Shown: positions 6,741 to 15,109, counted from the first letter of the stretch. The stretch is 18,240 nucleotides of DNA from an uncultured Saprospiraceae bacterium (GCA_938044055.1 CALIQO010000056.1:1-18240); one strand, 5' to 3'. Program-made: numbers and translations. Notes: generated by a model from the letters alone, not told the origin.

Positions 6741-6758
6741 CAGTACAAATCCTTACTT

Positions 6759-7925
6759 ATGAATTTCACCCTTACTGAAGAACAACTGGCTGTAAAAGAA
6801 GCAGCTAGAGAATTTGCCCAGAAAGAATTGCTACCTGGAGTCATCGATAGAGATCGGGATATGATATATCCTACAGATCAAGTGAAAGCTATGGCAGAAC
6901 TTGGATTCCTAGGTATGATGGTTTCTCCCGATTACAATGGAGGAGGAATGGATGCTATGTCATATGTGCTTGCCATGGAAGAAATAAGCAAGGTCGATAA
7001 TTCTTGTTCAGTAATTATGTCTGTTAACAATTCTCTAGTTTGTGCAGGGTTAGAAAAGTATGGTTCTGAAGAACAGAAGCAGAAGTACTTAACTAAGCTA
7101 GCTACTGGTGAGTGGATCGGCGCTTTCTGCTTGTCAGAACCTGAAGCTGGAAGTGATGCAACATCTCAGCGAACCACAGCTATAGATAAAGGAGACCACT
7201 ATGTCTTAAATGGGACCAAGAACTGGATAACGAACGGAAGTAGCTCAAGTGTACACCTAGTAATCGCTCAGACAGATGCATCTAAAAGACATCGAGGAAT
7301 CAATGCATTTATAGTTGAAGCAGATAGCGACGGAGTAAGCATAGGAGCTAAAGAAGACAAGCTGGGTATAAGATCTTCTGATACCCATACAATCATGTAT
7401 AACGATGTTATTGTCCCTAAGGAGAATAGAATCGGTGAAGATGGATTTGGTTTTAAATTTGCGATGAAGGTCTTGTCTGGAGGTCGGATCGGCATCGCTT
7501 CTCAAGCGCTGGGAATTGCAGCAGGAGCTTATGAACTTGCGCTTAAATATAGTAAGGAGAGAGAAGCATTTGGGAAACCGATATCTAAGCATCAGGCCAT
7601 CGCCTTTAAGCTAGCAGATATGGCTACAGATATAGAGGCTGCAAGATTGCTTGTTTACCGATCTGCTTGGTTAAAAGACCGAGGTCAGGACTTCGCTACC
7701 GCAAGTTCTATGGCTAAACTATATGCTTCTCAAGTAGCGATGAAACACACTGTGGAAGCTGTACAAGTACACGGAGGATATGGCTTCGTTAAAGAATACC
7801 ATGTGGAGCGACTTATGAGAGACGCTAAGATTACCCAGATCTATGAGGGAACTTCTGAGATTCAGAAAATTGTTATCAGTAGAGACATTTTAAAGGGAAA
7901 CTTATACGTTCCTATGAATAACTAA
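6759..7925 (+). CDS. Acyl-CoA dehydrogenase (short/butyryl-chain type)
   Basis: A 388-aa FAD enzyme of fatty-acid and branched-chain beta-oxidation, oxidising acyl-CoA to trans-2-enoyl-CoA and passing electrons to electron-transfer flavoprotein. MNFTLTEEQLAVKEAAREFA is the standard N-terminus, so the ATG at 6759 is chosen over the in-frame TTG at 6738. The FAD/substrate motif GAFCLSEPEAGSDA is at 121-134, followed by NGTKNWITNG (151-160). The C-terminal helical domain contains KYSKEREAFGKPI (263-275) and QVHGGYGF (336-343). The catalytic base is Glu363 in IYEGTSEIQK, the position used by short- and medium-chain enzymes and not by isovaleryl-CoA dehydrogenase. Length and motifs are complete. 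The next gene begins 11 bases later and is likely co-transcribed. Confidence 0.95.
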   Translation: MNFTLTEEQLAVKEAAREFAQKELLPGVIDRDRDMIYPTDQVKAMAELGFLGMMVSPDYNGGGMDAMSYVLAMEEISKVDNSCSVIMSVNNSLVCAGLEKYGSEEQKQKYLTKLATGEWIGAFCLSEPEAGSDATSQRTTAIDKGDHYVLNGTKNWITNGSSSSVHLVIAQTDASKRHRGINAFIVEADSDGVSIGAKEDKLGIRSSDTHTIMYNDVIVPKENRIGEDGFGFKFAMKVLSGGRIGIASQALGIAAGAYELALKYSKEREAFGKPISKHQAIAFKLADMATDIEAARLLVYRSAWLKDRGQDFATASSMAKLYASQVAMKHTVEAVQVHGGYGFVKEYHVERLMRDAKITQIYEGTSEIQKIVISRDILKGNLYVPMNN

Positions 7926-7936
7926 TTAACATCATT

Positions 7937-9034
7937 ATGTGGAAGGGCAATATTAAGATCGGCAGGGTATTCCAGATACCTATTCTGATCAACTGGAGTT
8001 TTGCCCTCGTTATTCTCTTTATTTTCTACGCATCCACAACTCGTAATTTTACTTTACAAGAATCTATTGCCTTTGTAGGTTATGTATTGACTTTGTTTTT
8101 ATGTGTGGTACTCCATGAGTTTGGGCACGCCCTCATGGCGAGGAGGTATGGCATAGAAACCAGGGATATCATTCTTTCCCCTATCGGAGGAGTAGCAAGA
8201 CTAGAGTCTATCCCTGAGGATCCTAAAAAAGAATTGATGATAGCAGTGGCTGGGCCCCTAGTCAATGCATGTATCGCCGTTTTTCTATGGATTTTAATCA
8301 AGATGATTTATGAAGGAGGTATGTTTCCTTCATCGATGGAGAACCTCAGACTCTTAGTTTATCCTTCTGAATTTATCCGATTCGTATTCGCGATGAATGT
8401 AGCTTTATTCATTTTTAATCTTGTTCCGGCGTTTCCGATGGATGGTGGTCGAATTCTGAGATCTCTTTTATCGATCTGGGTGGGCCACAATAAGGCGACT
8501 ACTTTCGCGACCTGGATAGGAAAGGGGTTAGCGCTAATATTCGTCATCATGGCCATTATGAATAGCCAGTATATAGTATTAGGAATGATCGGCCTATTTA
8601 TATTTATGATGGCGCACTCGGAGTATCGCAACGTAAAGATGATGGCCTTTCTTAGAGAGACAAAACTCTCTGATATAATGGAAGAAGAATTTACAAGAAT
8701 AGCATTGAGTGATGATTATGACCATGTCTTGAATATCTACAATAAGGGTGAAGAGAAAAACTTTCTTGTTTTTAACGCTCAAGGGCAAATAGTGGGCGCT
8801 ATCCCCGAATTGTTTATTCAAGATTATAAGAAGAACCAGGAAGAAACATGTGCTGTTTCAGATAGGATTTCAGCAGGAGTCGGCGTCATGGAACCTGAAA
8901 ATTCGTTGTATGATGCATACCGTTTTTTGAATGCCGAAGGCATATCGATTTTAGGAGTCACCCTTGGAAACACCATCCAAGGCGTACTAGACAGGAACAT
9001 GGTAGAAAGATTGATAAAAAAAGGAAAATACTAA
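7937..9034 (+). CDS. Site-2-type membrane metalloprotease (M50) with CBS-like tail
   Basis: A 365-aa intramembrane zinc protease. Zinc ligands are in VLHEFGHALMARR (HExxH, His60 and His64, Glu61 catalytic); the third ligand is Asp169 in NLVPAFPMDGGRILRS, the usual NxxPxxPxDGG motif. Membrane segments lie at about 18-34, 42-60, 100-122, 146-164 and 196-228. The first residues (KGNIKIGRVFQIPILINWSF) are typical of the SpoIVFB-like branch. From about 240 to 365 there is a soluble domain (KLSDIMEEEFTRIALSDD ... GISILGVT ... GVLDRNMVERLI) resembling a divergent CBS pair. This class cleaves membrane-embedded substrates such as anti-sigma factors; no anti-sigma or sigma gene is nearby, so the substrate is unknown. 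It follows the dehydrogenase by 11 bases. Its stop overlaps the stop of the convergent pterin synthase in CTAA. Confidence 0.92.
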   Translation: MWKGNIKIGRVFQIPILINWSFALVILFIFYASTTRNFTLQESIAFVGYVLTLFLCVVLHEFGHALMARRYGIETRDIILSPIGGVARLESIPEDPKKELMIAVAGPLVNACIAVFLWILIKMIYEGGMFPSSMENLRLLVYPSEFIRFVFAMNVALFIFNLVPAFPMDGGRILRSLLSIWVGHNKATTFATWIGKGLALIFVIMAIMNSQYIVLGMIGLFIFMMAHSEYRNVKMMAFLRETKLSDIMEEEFTRIALSDDYDHVLNIYNKGEEKNFLVFNAQGQIVGAIPELFIQDYKKNQEETCAVSDRISAGVGVMEPENSLYDAYRFLNAEGISILGVTLGNTIQGVLDRNMVERLIKKGKY

Positions 9035-9438
9035 GCAGGGTACTGAGCATAATTTCTAGGCGTCTCCCATAGGGTGATTCTTATGTCATAATCACTTTCT
9101 ATCCGAGCGCGTAAGTGCTCATAAATCATATAAGCAATATACTCAACTGTAGGATTTAATTTTTCGAATTCTGGACATTGTACGTTCAGGTTTTTATGGT
9201 CATAGCGATCCTCAATTTCTTCCTTGATGATGTTCTTAAGATTGCCGAGGTCATACAAGAACCCTGTCTCGGGATCCACTTCTCCAGTAAGTTTTACTTC
9301 AAGCTCATAATTATGACCATGATAATGCGGGTTGCTACACGCACCAAATATTTCTTTGTTTTTCTGATCTGACCAATCCTCTCGGTAGAGTCTATGGGCA
9401 GCATTAAAGTGTGCTTTGCGAAATACAGAAACCCTCAT
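9031..9438 (-). CDS. queD: 6-pyruvoyl-tetrahydropterin / 6-carboxytetrahydropterin synthase
   Basis: A 135-aa PTPS-fold enzyme acting on 7,8-dihydroneopterin triphosphate. Zinc ligands His15 (FNAAHRLY), His40 and His42 (YHGHNYELEV) are present. The nucleophile Cys34 (FGACSNPHYHGHN), the Asp80-His81 pair (RYDHKNLN) and the substrate-anchoring Glu125 (TLWETPRN) are also in place. QueD members feed queuosine synthesis and PTPS members make tetrahydrobiopterin precursors. The FGxCxNPxxHGHNY layout around the Cys is like that of animal PTPS and of many Bacteroidota proteins annotated as QueD, so the exact product is uncertain; no other queuosine gene (queC, queE, queF) is in the window. It overlaps the stop of the convergent protease gene. 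Divergent from the aminotransferase; a TATATTTA sequence on its strand at 9470-9463 is a one-mismatch -7 box. Confidence 0.88.
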   Translation of the reverse strand: MRVSVFRKAHFNAAHRLYREDWSDQKNKEIFGACSNPHYHGHNYELEVKLTGEVDPETGFLYDLGNLKNIIKEEIEDRYDHKNLNVQCPEFEKLNPTVEYIAYMIYEHLRARIESDYDIRITLWETPRNYAQYPA

Positions 9439-9534
9439 AATGTGTAATTTTTACTTAAAATGTAAATATATCATTCTATAATCCAATGGAAAGGATAGCT
9501 TACAAGAAGTATCAAGACATAAAAGTTATTAGCA

Positions 9535-10656
9535 ATGAAGTTTCCAGAAAACGACATAATAAGCCTTCTCGACGAACGGCTCGAATTAAACTTAGCAGAA
9601 AGTACCAATAAGGATTTAGTTTTAGCAGAGATATGGGACGAAGCATTTAGTAAAGGACTAAAAGAGTTGAAGCTGGAGTATGGAACTTCTCAGGGCAGTG
9701 AAAAATTACGAGAGCTAGTAGGCAATAAATTACAAGTAGACAAGAACAATATTGTAATAACTAGCGGTTCAGCATTCGGTATATTCTTATCCATCTTATG
9801 CCTGTGCGAAAAAGAGGATGAAGTGATAACAGTTCAGCCCAATTTTCCTCCGACAATGGACTTAATAGAAGGCCTAGGGTTTAATAAGAAATTATTAATA
9901 CTAAGTTTTGATTCAGGATATAAAATGGATGAAGATCAGTTGTTTGATATGATTTCAGAAAGAACTAAACTTATCATACTTGTCTCTCCTCTGAACCCTA
10001 CAGGAACAGTAACAAAGACCGAAGAAGTAAAACGTATTTCGAATCGGTTAAAAGTCGAATACCCACGATGCAAGTTATTAATTGATGAAACTTATCGGGA
10101 AGCGACTTACGGAAACAATGAAGTAATACCATCTTGTGCAGGACTGCAAGATAACATCATTACAGTTTCATCGTTGTCGAAATGTCACGGCACGCCGGGG
10201 TTGAGAATCGGATGGTTGTCTTCAAGCGATGATAAGTTTATAAAGGATGTAGGTGTAGCGAAAATGAACACAGTGATTTCTAATTCTGTTTTAGATGAAT
10301 ATGTTGCTTGTGAAGTTTTAAGAAAGGAAGCTGAGATATTTCAATCGAGAAGGATTCATTCCGCTCAAGGGTTAGAACTAACTAAAAAGTGGGTTGAAAA
10401 CAATGCGCAATATGTGCAATGGATTGAACCCCGTGCAGGAGCACTCTGCTGCATAAAATTGAAAGAATCTAAATTTAGTCGAGAAGAGTTAGCTGGATTC
10501 TATAGGGAGTCTCGGGAATCCGGAATTCAACTAGCTAATGGCGAATGGTTCGGTGAATCGAAGTGGTTTTTCAGACTGGGGTTCGGGTATATGGAAATAG
10601 AACAATTGAATCAGACCTTAGAGAAATTGACAGAAATATTGAATCAGAATTCATAA
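9535..10656 (+). CDS. PLP-dependent class I/II aminotransferase
   Basis: A 373-aa fold-type I PLP enzyme. Visible motifs: LEYGTSQGSEKLRE (48-60, the usual Tyr/Gly loop), ITSGSAFGIFL (75-85, cofactor phosphate loop), SPLNPTGTVT (151-160), Asp184 in LLIDETYREA (pairs with the pyridine nitrogen), and the Schiff-base Lys216 in SSLSKCHGTPGLRIGW. FFRLGFG near the C-terminus supplies the Arg expected to bind the substrate carboxylate. The specific amino acid is not readable. The sequence SLSKCHGTPGLRIG is also seen in aminotransferases of non-proteinogenic amino-acid pathways, but no biosynthetic neighbours support that here. It is not obviously in an operon: 96 bases separate it from queD and 106 from the delta' gene. 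No Shine-Dalgarno site precedes the ATG. Confidence 0.9.
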   Translation: MKFPENDIISLLDERLELNLAESTNKDLVLAEIWDEAFSKGLKELKLEYGTSQGSEKLRELVGNKLQVDKNNIVITSGSAFGIFLSILCLCEKEDEVITVQPNFPPTMDLIEGLGFNKKLLILSFDSGYKMDEDQLFDMISERTKLIILVSPLNPTGTVTKTEEVKRISNRLKVEYPRCKLLIDETYREATYGNNEVIPSCAGLQDNIITVSSLSKCHGTPGLRIGWLSSSDDKFIKDVGVAKMNTVISNSVLDEYVACEVLRKEAEIFQSRRIHSAQGLELTKKWVENNAQYVQWIEPRAGALCCIKLKESKFSREELAGFYRESRESGIQLANGEWFGESKWFFRLGFGYMEIEQLNQTLEKLTEILNQNS

Positions 10657-10731
10657 GCAATAATAGGCTGGGGAATATCACTGAAAAATCGTGTGAAAGC
10701 GATTATCTTCACCCTCGATATAAGAAACGAA

Positions 10732-10748
10732 AGAATGTAGATCATTCT
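10732..10748 (+). repeat. Small hairpin upstream of the delta' gene
   Basis: AGAATG (10732-10737) and CATTCT (10743-10748) form a 6-bp stem with loop TAGAT, 14 bases before the ATG at 10763. TTAAATTTA follows. No T-run is present, so it is not a terminator; its role is unknown. Confidence 0.3.
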
Positions 10749-10762
10749 GTTAAATTTAAAGT

Positions 10763-11890
10763 ATGCTATTCAAGGATATTCTAGGAAACGAATCCAAGAA
10801 AAAATTGCTTTCCGATCTTGTTTATAATAATCGAGCGCCACATGCTTTATTGTTTTATGGGAGGGAAGGAACAGTGAAGCTATCACTGGCCCTTGCTTAT
10901 GCTCAATATATTTTATGTGAGAATAGAACTAAGCATGATAGCTGCGGAGTGTGTCCTGCATGTTATAAAAGCATGCGGAGAATTCATCCGGATGTGCACT
11001 TTACTTTTCCGGTTATTAAAAAAGATGGTAAGAAGAGAGAAGAGACGACAAGCAATGATTTCTTAGAAAACTGGAGGTACATGCTGAATACTTTACCGGA
11101 AATGTCGGTTAAAGACTGGTCCAGCAGTATAAACGCAGGAAACAGTTTACCTAACATAAATACCAGAGAGTGTAACGAAATAATCCAGAAATTAAGCCTT
11201 AAGGCATTTGAGGGAGACGCTAAGATAATGATTGTATGGATGCCGGAGTATCTAGGTAAGGAAGGCAATCGATTGCTTAAAATTATAGAAGAACCAACCG
11301 ATAATACGTATATAATTCTTATCTGCGAAGACATAGATAAGATTCTCAACACCATCTTAAGTAGAACACAGAAAATCAATGTACAACCATATTCTGATGC
11401 AGAATTAAGCGAAAGAATCCGGACGGTTGTCTCTACGGAGGTGAAGGACTTAAAGCAAGTTACCTTGCTAGCTGATGGTAATATGAGTAAAGCAATGTCT
11501 ATAATCCGTGGAGGAAATGAAGATTATTCCGCGCTATTATTCGATTGGATAAGAGCTTCATACAAGGGGAAACCGGAAGCCTTACAACCTATAATCAATG
11601 CTTGCATAGATCTAGGAAGAGAAAAACAGAAACATTTCTTGCAGTATGGACTTCATTTCTTTCGCGAGTATCTTTATATATTGGGAACTGGTTCTCGTGG
11701 AAAACGTATCAATGATCAAGAATATGAAATCGCTTCAAAGATGAAGAAGATCATAGATCTTGAGATGGGTACGAAAATTGTCCATATATTGAACCAAAGT
11801 ATAGAACACATCAGCCGCAACGCTAATCCTAAAATACTTTTTATGGCTAATAGTCTGCAGCTGGGTGATGTATTAAAGAATACAGCATGA
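10763..11890 (+). CDS. holB: DNA polymerase III delta' subunit
   Basis: A 375-aa clamp-loader subunit. ILGNESKKKLLSDLVYNNR followed by PHALLFYG is the normal delta'/gamma N-terminus. The P-loop is degenerate: GREGTVKL (33-40) keeps Lys39 but replaces the third Gly by Val and the Ser/Thr by Leu, as expected for the non-ATP-binding delta'. A four-Cys zinc module has ligands Cys52, Cys61, Cys64 and Cys67 (SCGVCPACYKS), with the same 9-3-3 spacing as in the E. coli subunit. RLLKIIEEP (170-178) is the sensor/helix motif, and SRTQ at 200-203 stands where SRCQ is usual. The C-terminal helical collar runs to the end. ricT follows after 31 bases, so the two are likely an operon, as in Firmicutes. The acidic insert region (about 85-130) is typical of Bacteroidota proteins. 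Confidence 0.92.
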   Translation: MLFKDILGNESKKKLLSDLVYNNRAPHALLFYGREGTVKLSLALAYAQYILCENRTKHDSCGVCPACYKSMRRIHPDVHFTFPVIKKDGKKREETTSNDFLENWRYMLNTLPEMSVKDWSSSINAGNSLPNINTRECNEIIQKLSLKAFEGDAKIMIVWMPEYLGKEGNRLLKIIEEPTDNTYIILICEDIDKILNTILSRTQKINVQPYSDAELSERIRTVVSTEVKDLKQVTLLADGNMSKAMSIIRGGNEDYSALLFDWIRASYKGKPEALQPIINACIDLGREKQKHFLQYGLHFFREYLYILGTGSRGKRINDQEYEIASKMKKIIDLEMGTKIVHILNQSIEHISRNANPKILFMANSLQLGDVLKNTA

Positions 11891-11921
11891 TCATTATGAT
11901 CTAGCTGACAATAATAAATAT

Positions 11922-13268
11922 ATGAGTTGTAGTAGTTGTAGCTATGATGGCAATGGAGCACCTAAAGGATGCGGAAATAAAGGACATTGTACATCTGGGA
12001 GTTGTAATAAAATGAACACCTATGACTGGTTAGCTACCAGAGATATTTACGATCCGCTTTCCTATGGGATTGTAGAAGTATCCTTCAAGAAAGGAGCAAG
12101 AAAAGACTTTTACTGGAATCCAGATTACACAGATGCCATAACAGGTGACATGGTTCTGGTAGAAGGTTCGAGTGGTGGGTATGATATAGGGCGAGTATCC
12201 TTGTCTGGAGATCTCGTCAGACTACAGATGAAGAAAAAGAAGGTTAACGAGGAACGTGTAACCCATAAGATCATCCGTAAAGCGAACTACAGAGATCACG
12301 AGAAGCTGGAAGAAGTAAGGAGTAAAGAGAAAAAAGCACTTGTTAAGGCAAGGGTTATTGCCAGAACCATCGGCTTAGACATGAAGCTAGGCGATGTAGA
12401 ATATCAGGGAGATGGGAAGAAAGCAACTTTCTATTATACAGCTGAAGGACGGATAGACTTCCGTGAGCTGGTAAGGCAGTATGCAAGAGAATTCAGAATT
12501 AAGATTGAAATGAGACAGATCGGTTCTAGGCAGGAGTCAGCTAGAATCGGAGGATTAGGAGCATGTGGCAGAGAGCTGTGTTGTTCTACTTGGTTGTCAG
12601 ATTTTAAATCAGTAACCACAGCCGCGGCGAGATATCAGAATATAGCAATCAACCAGACCAAGTTGTCTGGGCAGTGCGGTCGTCTAAAATGTTGTCTAAA
12701 TTATGAACTTGACTCTTACATAGATGCACTTGCCGATTTTCCTAAGAAAGCGGATAAACTGAAAACCGAGAAAGGAAGAGCAACATTGATCAAGACCGAC
12801 ATTTTTAAAGGCCTTATGTATTACGCCTACGAAGGAGAATATATGCGAGGACCGATAGTGGCACTTGACAAGGAAAGAGTAAAAGAAATTCTTGCAATGA
12901 ATGCAGAAGGTGCTAAACCATCAGAGCTGGTCGATGCAAGAGCACAGATGCTGGAAGTAGTAGAGAAAGAAATTGAATTCGCAGATGTTACAGGAGAAAT
13001 CGAACTTCCTAACATTAAGCGAAAGAAAAGAAAAGGAAATAGAAATCGTCCTTCTAATCGTGGTAAATCTCAACGAAGTGGAAGAAAGCCTCAAGGAAAT
13101 AAACCAAAAGGAGAAAAGAAAGACAGCGAGGGTGGAAATTTAAAAGATGGAAGTCGAAATAAAGATGAAGGACAAGGAGAAAAGAAATCTAGAAACCCTA
13201 AATCCTCCAGATCCTCTAAAAGAGGACCGAGAAGAGACAATAAAGGCGAACGAAAGAAGGATGAATAA
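11922..13268 (+). CDS. ricT: RicT/PSP1-domain protein (YaaT family)
   Basis: A 448-aa protein. The N-terminal 30 residues are Cys-rich (C3, C6, C17, C23, C28). The PSP1 domain spans about 45-300: ending the first half is EVSFKKGARKDFYWN, followed by the signature GSRQESARIGGLGACGRELC with Cys215, Cys220 and Cys221, then SGQCGRLKCCLNYELD with Cys252, Cys257 and Cys258. In B. subtilis RicT (YaaT) with RicA and RicF forms an iron-sulfur complex that aids RNase Y in mRNA maturation; in Bacteroidota the partners are not obvious and none is in the window. From about residue 364 the protein becomes a low-complexity basic tail (Lys/Arg/Gly/Ser/Asn), likely disordered and able to bind RNA. It lies 31 bases behind holB. 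In many Bacteroidota I recall gldH following ricT; here lpd follows instead. Confidence 0.93.
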   Translation: MSCSSCSYDGNGAPKGCGNKGHCTSGSCNKMNTYDWLATRDIYDPLSYGIVEVSFKKGARKDFYWNPDYTDAITGDMVLVEGSSGGYDIGRVSLSGDLVRLQMKKKKVNEERVTHKIIRKANYRDHEKLEEVRSKEKKALVKARVIARTIGLDMKLGDVEYQGDGKKATFYYTAEGRIDFRELVRQYAREFRIKIEMRQIGSRQESARIGGLGACGRELCCSTWLSDFKSVTTAAARYQNIAINQTKLSGQCGRLKCCLNYELDSYIDALADFPKKADKLKTEKGRATLIKTDIFKGLMYYAYEGEYMRGPIVALDKERVKEILAMNAEGAKPSELVDARAQMLEVVEKEIEFADVTGEIELPNIKRKKRKGNRNRPSNRGKSQRSGRKPQGNKPKGEKKDSEGGNLKDGSRNKDEGQGEKKSRNPKSSRSSKRGPRRDNKGERKKDE

Positions 13269-13299
13269 TTGAGTTATTGCTTAATGCACCTTATTTTTG
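13269..13299 (+). promoter_or_regulatory. Bacteroidota promoter for the lpd gene
   Basis: TTG (13269-13271), 20 bases, then TATTTTTG (13292-13299), a perfect TAnnTTTG -7 box. It lies directly behind the ricT stop and 35 bases before the ATG at 13335, so lpd has its own promoter and a short leader. Confidence 0.6.
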
Positions 13300-13334
13300 C
13301 CATTCAAAATTAAGATCACGTAAGAAAATTTTCC

Positions 13335-14738
13335 ATGCAGTACGATGTAATAGTAATTGGCTCCGGACCTGGAGGTTATGTGTGTGCCATAAGATGCGCC
13401 CAACTAGGAATGAAAGTAGCCATCATAGAAAAGTATAATACCCTGGGAGGAACTTGCTTAAACGTAGGTTGTATTCCGAGTAAGGCATTGCTTGATTCTT
13501 CTGAACATTACCACAATGCTTCAGAAAAATTCAAGGAGCATGGCTTGAACATATCTGGGCTTAAGCTTGATTTAAAACAGATGATTAAGCGGAAGGGAGA
13601 TGTGGTCGATCAGACTTGTAAGGGTGTAGAATTCTTGATGAAGAAAAATAAAATCGAGGTTCTTACGGGTCATGGTACGCTTACAGATAAAAATACGGTT
13701 TCGATTCAACCTGCGAAAGGAGAAACTCAGACCATTACGGGGAAGAACATCATTATCGCCACAGGGTCTAAACCTATTACACCTCCTGTATTTAACTATG
13801 ACAAGAACAGGGTAATTACATCGACTGAGGCTCTTAATATAGAGAAGCTTCCTAAGCGTATGGTAATCATCGGTGCAGGAGTTATCGGTCTAGAACTGGG
13901 AAGTGTGTTCGCAAGATTAGGAACAGAAGTAGAAGTTATCGAATTCCAAGATCGGATACTAAGTATGATGGATAAGGATTGCAGCAAAGAGCTATCTAGA
14001 TCCCTTAAGAAACTAGGAATGAAATTTCATCTAGGACACATGGTAACGGGTGTAAAAGCTACAAAGACGTCTGCTACAATCTCATACAAGAAGAAAGATA
14101 CGGAGGAAATACTGACCACTAAAGCAGATTACTGTCTAGTTGCCATCGGAAGAAAACCTTATACAGATAACCTGGGATTAGATGTTGTAGGTGTAAACGT
14201 AGACGATAAAGGCAGGGTTGTTACGGACGACCATATGCGGACATCTGTGGATAACATCTATGCCATCGGTGATGTTACGACTGGAGCCATGCTAGCTCAT
14301 AAAGCGGAAGAAGAAGGAGTAGTGGTTGCAGAATACCTTGCGGGACAGAAACCACATATAGATTACAACCTTATTCCGGGTGTTGTCTACACATGGCCTG
14401 AGGTAGCGGATGTAGGAAAAACAGAACAACAACTTAAGGAGGAAGGAGTACCCTATAAAGTAGGTAAATTTCCATTTAAGGCCCTGGGTAGAGCACGTGC
14501 GAGTATGGATGTAGAAGGAATGATTAAGGTGATATCACACAAAGAAACAGACGAGTTATTAGGTGTACATATGGTGGGTGCGAGAGCAGCTGATTTAATT
14601 ATGGAAGCAGTCGCACTTATGGAATTCAGAGCATCGGCAGAAGATATGTCTAGGATCTGTCATCCACATCCTACTTATTCTGAAGCTGTAAAAGAAGCTG
14701 CACTTGCTGCTACTGATAATCGACCGCTGCATATATAA
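13335..14738 (+). CDS. lpdA: Dihydrolipoyl dehydrogenase (E3)
   Basis: A 467-aa flavoprotein disulfide reductase, the E3 subunit shared by pyruvate, 2-oxoglutarate and branched-chain 2-oxoacid dehydrogenase complexes; it reoxidises dihydrolipoamide with NAD. The FAD Rossmann motif VIGSGPGGYVCAIRCAQLG is at 7-25. The redox disulfide is Cys41-Cys46 in GGTCLNVGCIPSKAL. The NAD-binding motif VIIGAGVIGLELGSVFARLG follows midway, then YAIGDVTTGAMLAHKAEEEG, the second FAD motif. The catalytic His445 and Glu450 are in HPHPTYSEAV near the C-terminus. Full length with all residues present; no E1 or E2 gene is adjacent. It has its own promoter, and the DUF3024 gene follows after 17 bases. Confidence 0.96.
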   Translation: MQYDVIVIGSGPGGYVCAIRCAQLGMKVAIIEKYNTLGGTCLNVGCIPSKALLDSSEHYHNASEKFKEHGLNISGLKLDLKQMIKRKGDVVDQTCKGVEFLMKKNKIEVLTGHGTLTDKNTVSIQPAKGETQTITGKNIIIATGSKPITPPVFNYDKNRVITSTEALNIEKLPKRMVIIGAGVIGLELGSVFARLGTEVEVIEFQDRILSMMDKDCSKELSRSLKKLGMKFHLGHMVTGVKATKTSATISYKKKDTEEILTTKADYCLVAIGRKPYTDNLGLDVVGVNVDDKGRVVTDDHMRTSVDNIYAIGDVTTGAMLAHKAEEEGVVVAEYLAGQKPHIDYNLIPGVVYTWPEVADVGKTEQQLKEEGVPYKVGKFPFKALGRARASMDVEGMIKVISHKETDELLGVHMVGARAADLIMEAVALMEFRASAEDMSRICHPHPTYSEAVKEAALAATDNRPLHI

Positions 14739-14755
14739 ATATAATATTCTAGTTC

Positions 14756-15109
14756 GTGAAAAATGACCTACATACAATAGATATTAATTACACTAAAGTT
14801 AAGTTATATATAGAATCTAGAAGACCTCGTATTGATGTTAGAAATGAGATTGATTATGGTTTTATTCATTACAAGAATACATATGAATTATATGTAATAA
14901 GACCAGTCTGGGGAAGTTCAGACAAGAATCAATATCGTAAATCACCTTACGCTAAAATAAGGTATATAAGAACACAAAAAGTATGGAAGCTTTATTGGCA
15001 AAGAGCGTCTGGAAAATGGGAAGGATACGATCCTTTATCTGGATTTTCAAATATTGATTCCGCATTAAAGTGTATAGAGAAAGATTTATATGGATGTTTT
15101 TATGGTTGA
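14756..15109 (+). CDS. DUF3024 family protein
   Basis: A 117-aa protein matching the DUF3024 family across its length: YELYVIRPVWG (43-53), SPYAKIRYIRTQKVWKLYWQ (63-82), ASGKWEGYDPL and the characteristic end KDLYGCFYG. The family is small, cytoplasmic and of unknown function. The start is GTG at 14756 with no Shine-Dalgarno site; the ATG overlapping the next codons is in another frame. It begins 17 bases after lpdA with no terminator between, so it may be read from the lpd promoter. Its third codon positions look richer in A/T than those of lpdA, which may point to a different history. Nothing links it functionally to E3. Confidence 0.85.
   Translation: MKNDLHTIDINYTKVKLYIESRRPRIDVRNEIDYGFIHYKNTYELYVIRPVWGSSDKNQYRKSPYAKIRYIRTQKVWKLYWQRASGKWEGYDPLSGFSNIDSALKCIEKDLYGCFYG

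Larger units (their letters stand above)
6478..6758. other. Intergenic region, higA to acyl-CoA dehydrogenase
   Basis: 281 bases with no convincing gene. They hold the hairpin cluster at 6510-6539, a T-rich run (6541-6563), and a weak promoter candidate near 6733-6740. Two short frames (6483-6674 and 6614-6778) have no recognisable motif, and the second overlaps the dehydrogenase start. Confidence 0.5.

Noticed and set aside
6614..6778. 54-aa frame MAFNREKKEFILVAFNN...
   Set aside because: It looks protein-like at first, but it overlaps the acyl-CoA dehydrogenase start by 20 bases and matches nothing I know; too short to support.
7257..7592. 111-aa minus-strand frame inside the acyl-CoA dehydrogenase gene
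   Set aside because: Shadow of a complete, motif-verified gene on the other strand.
10563..10784. 73-aa frame across the end of the aminotransferase gene
   Set aside because: It overlaps both the aminotransferase and the holB start out of frame and has no recognisable content.
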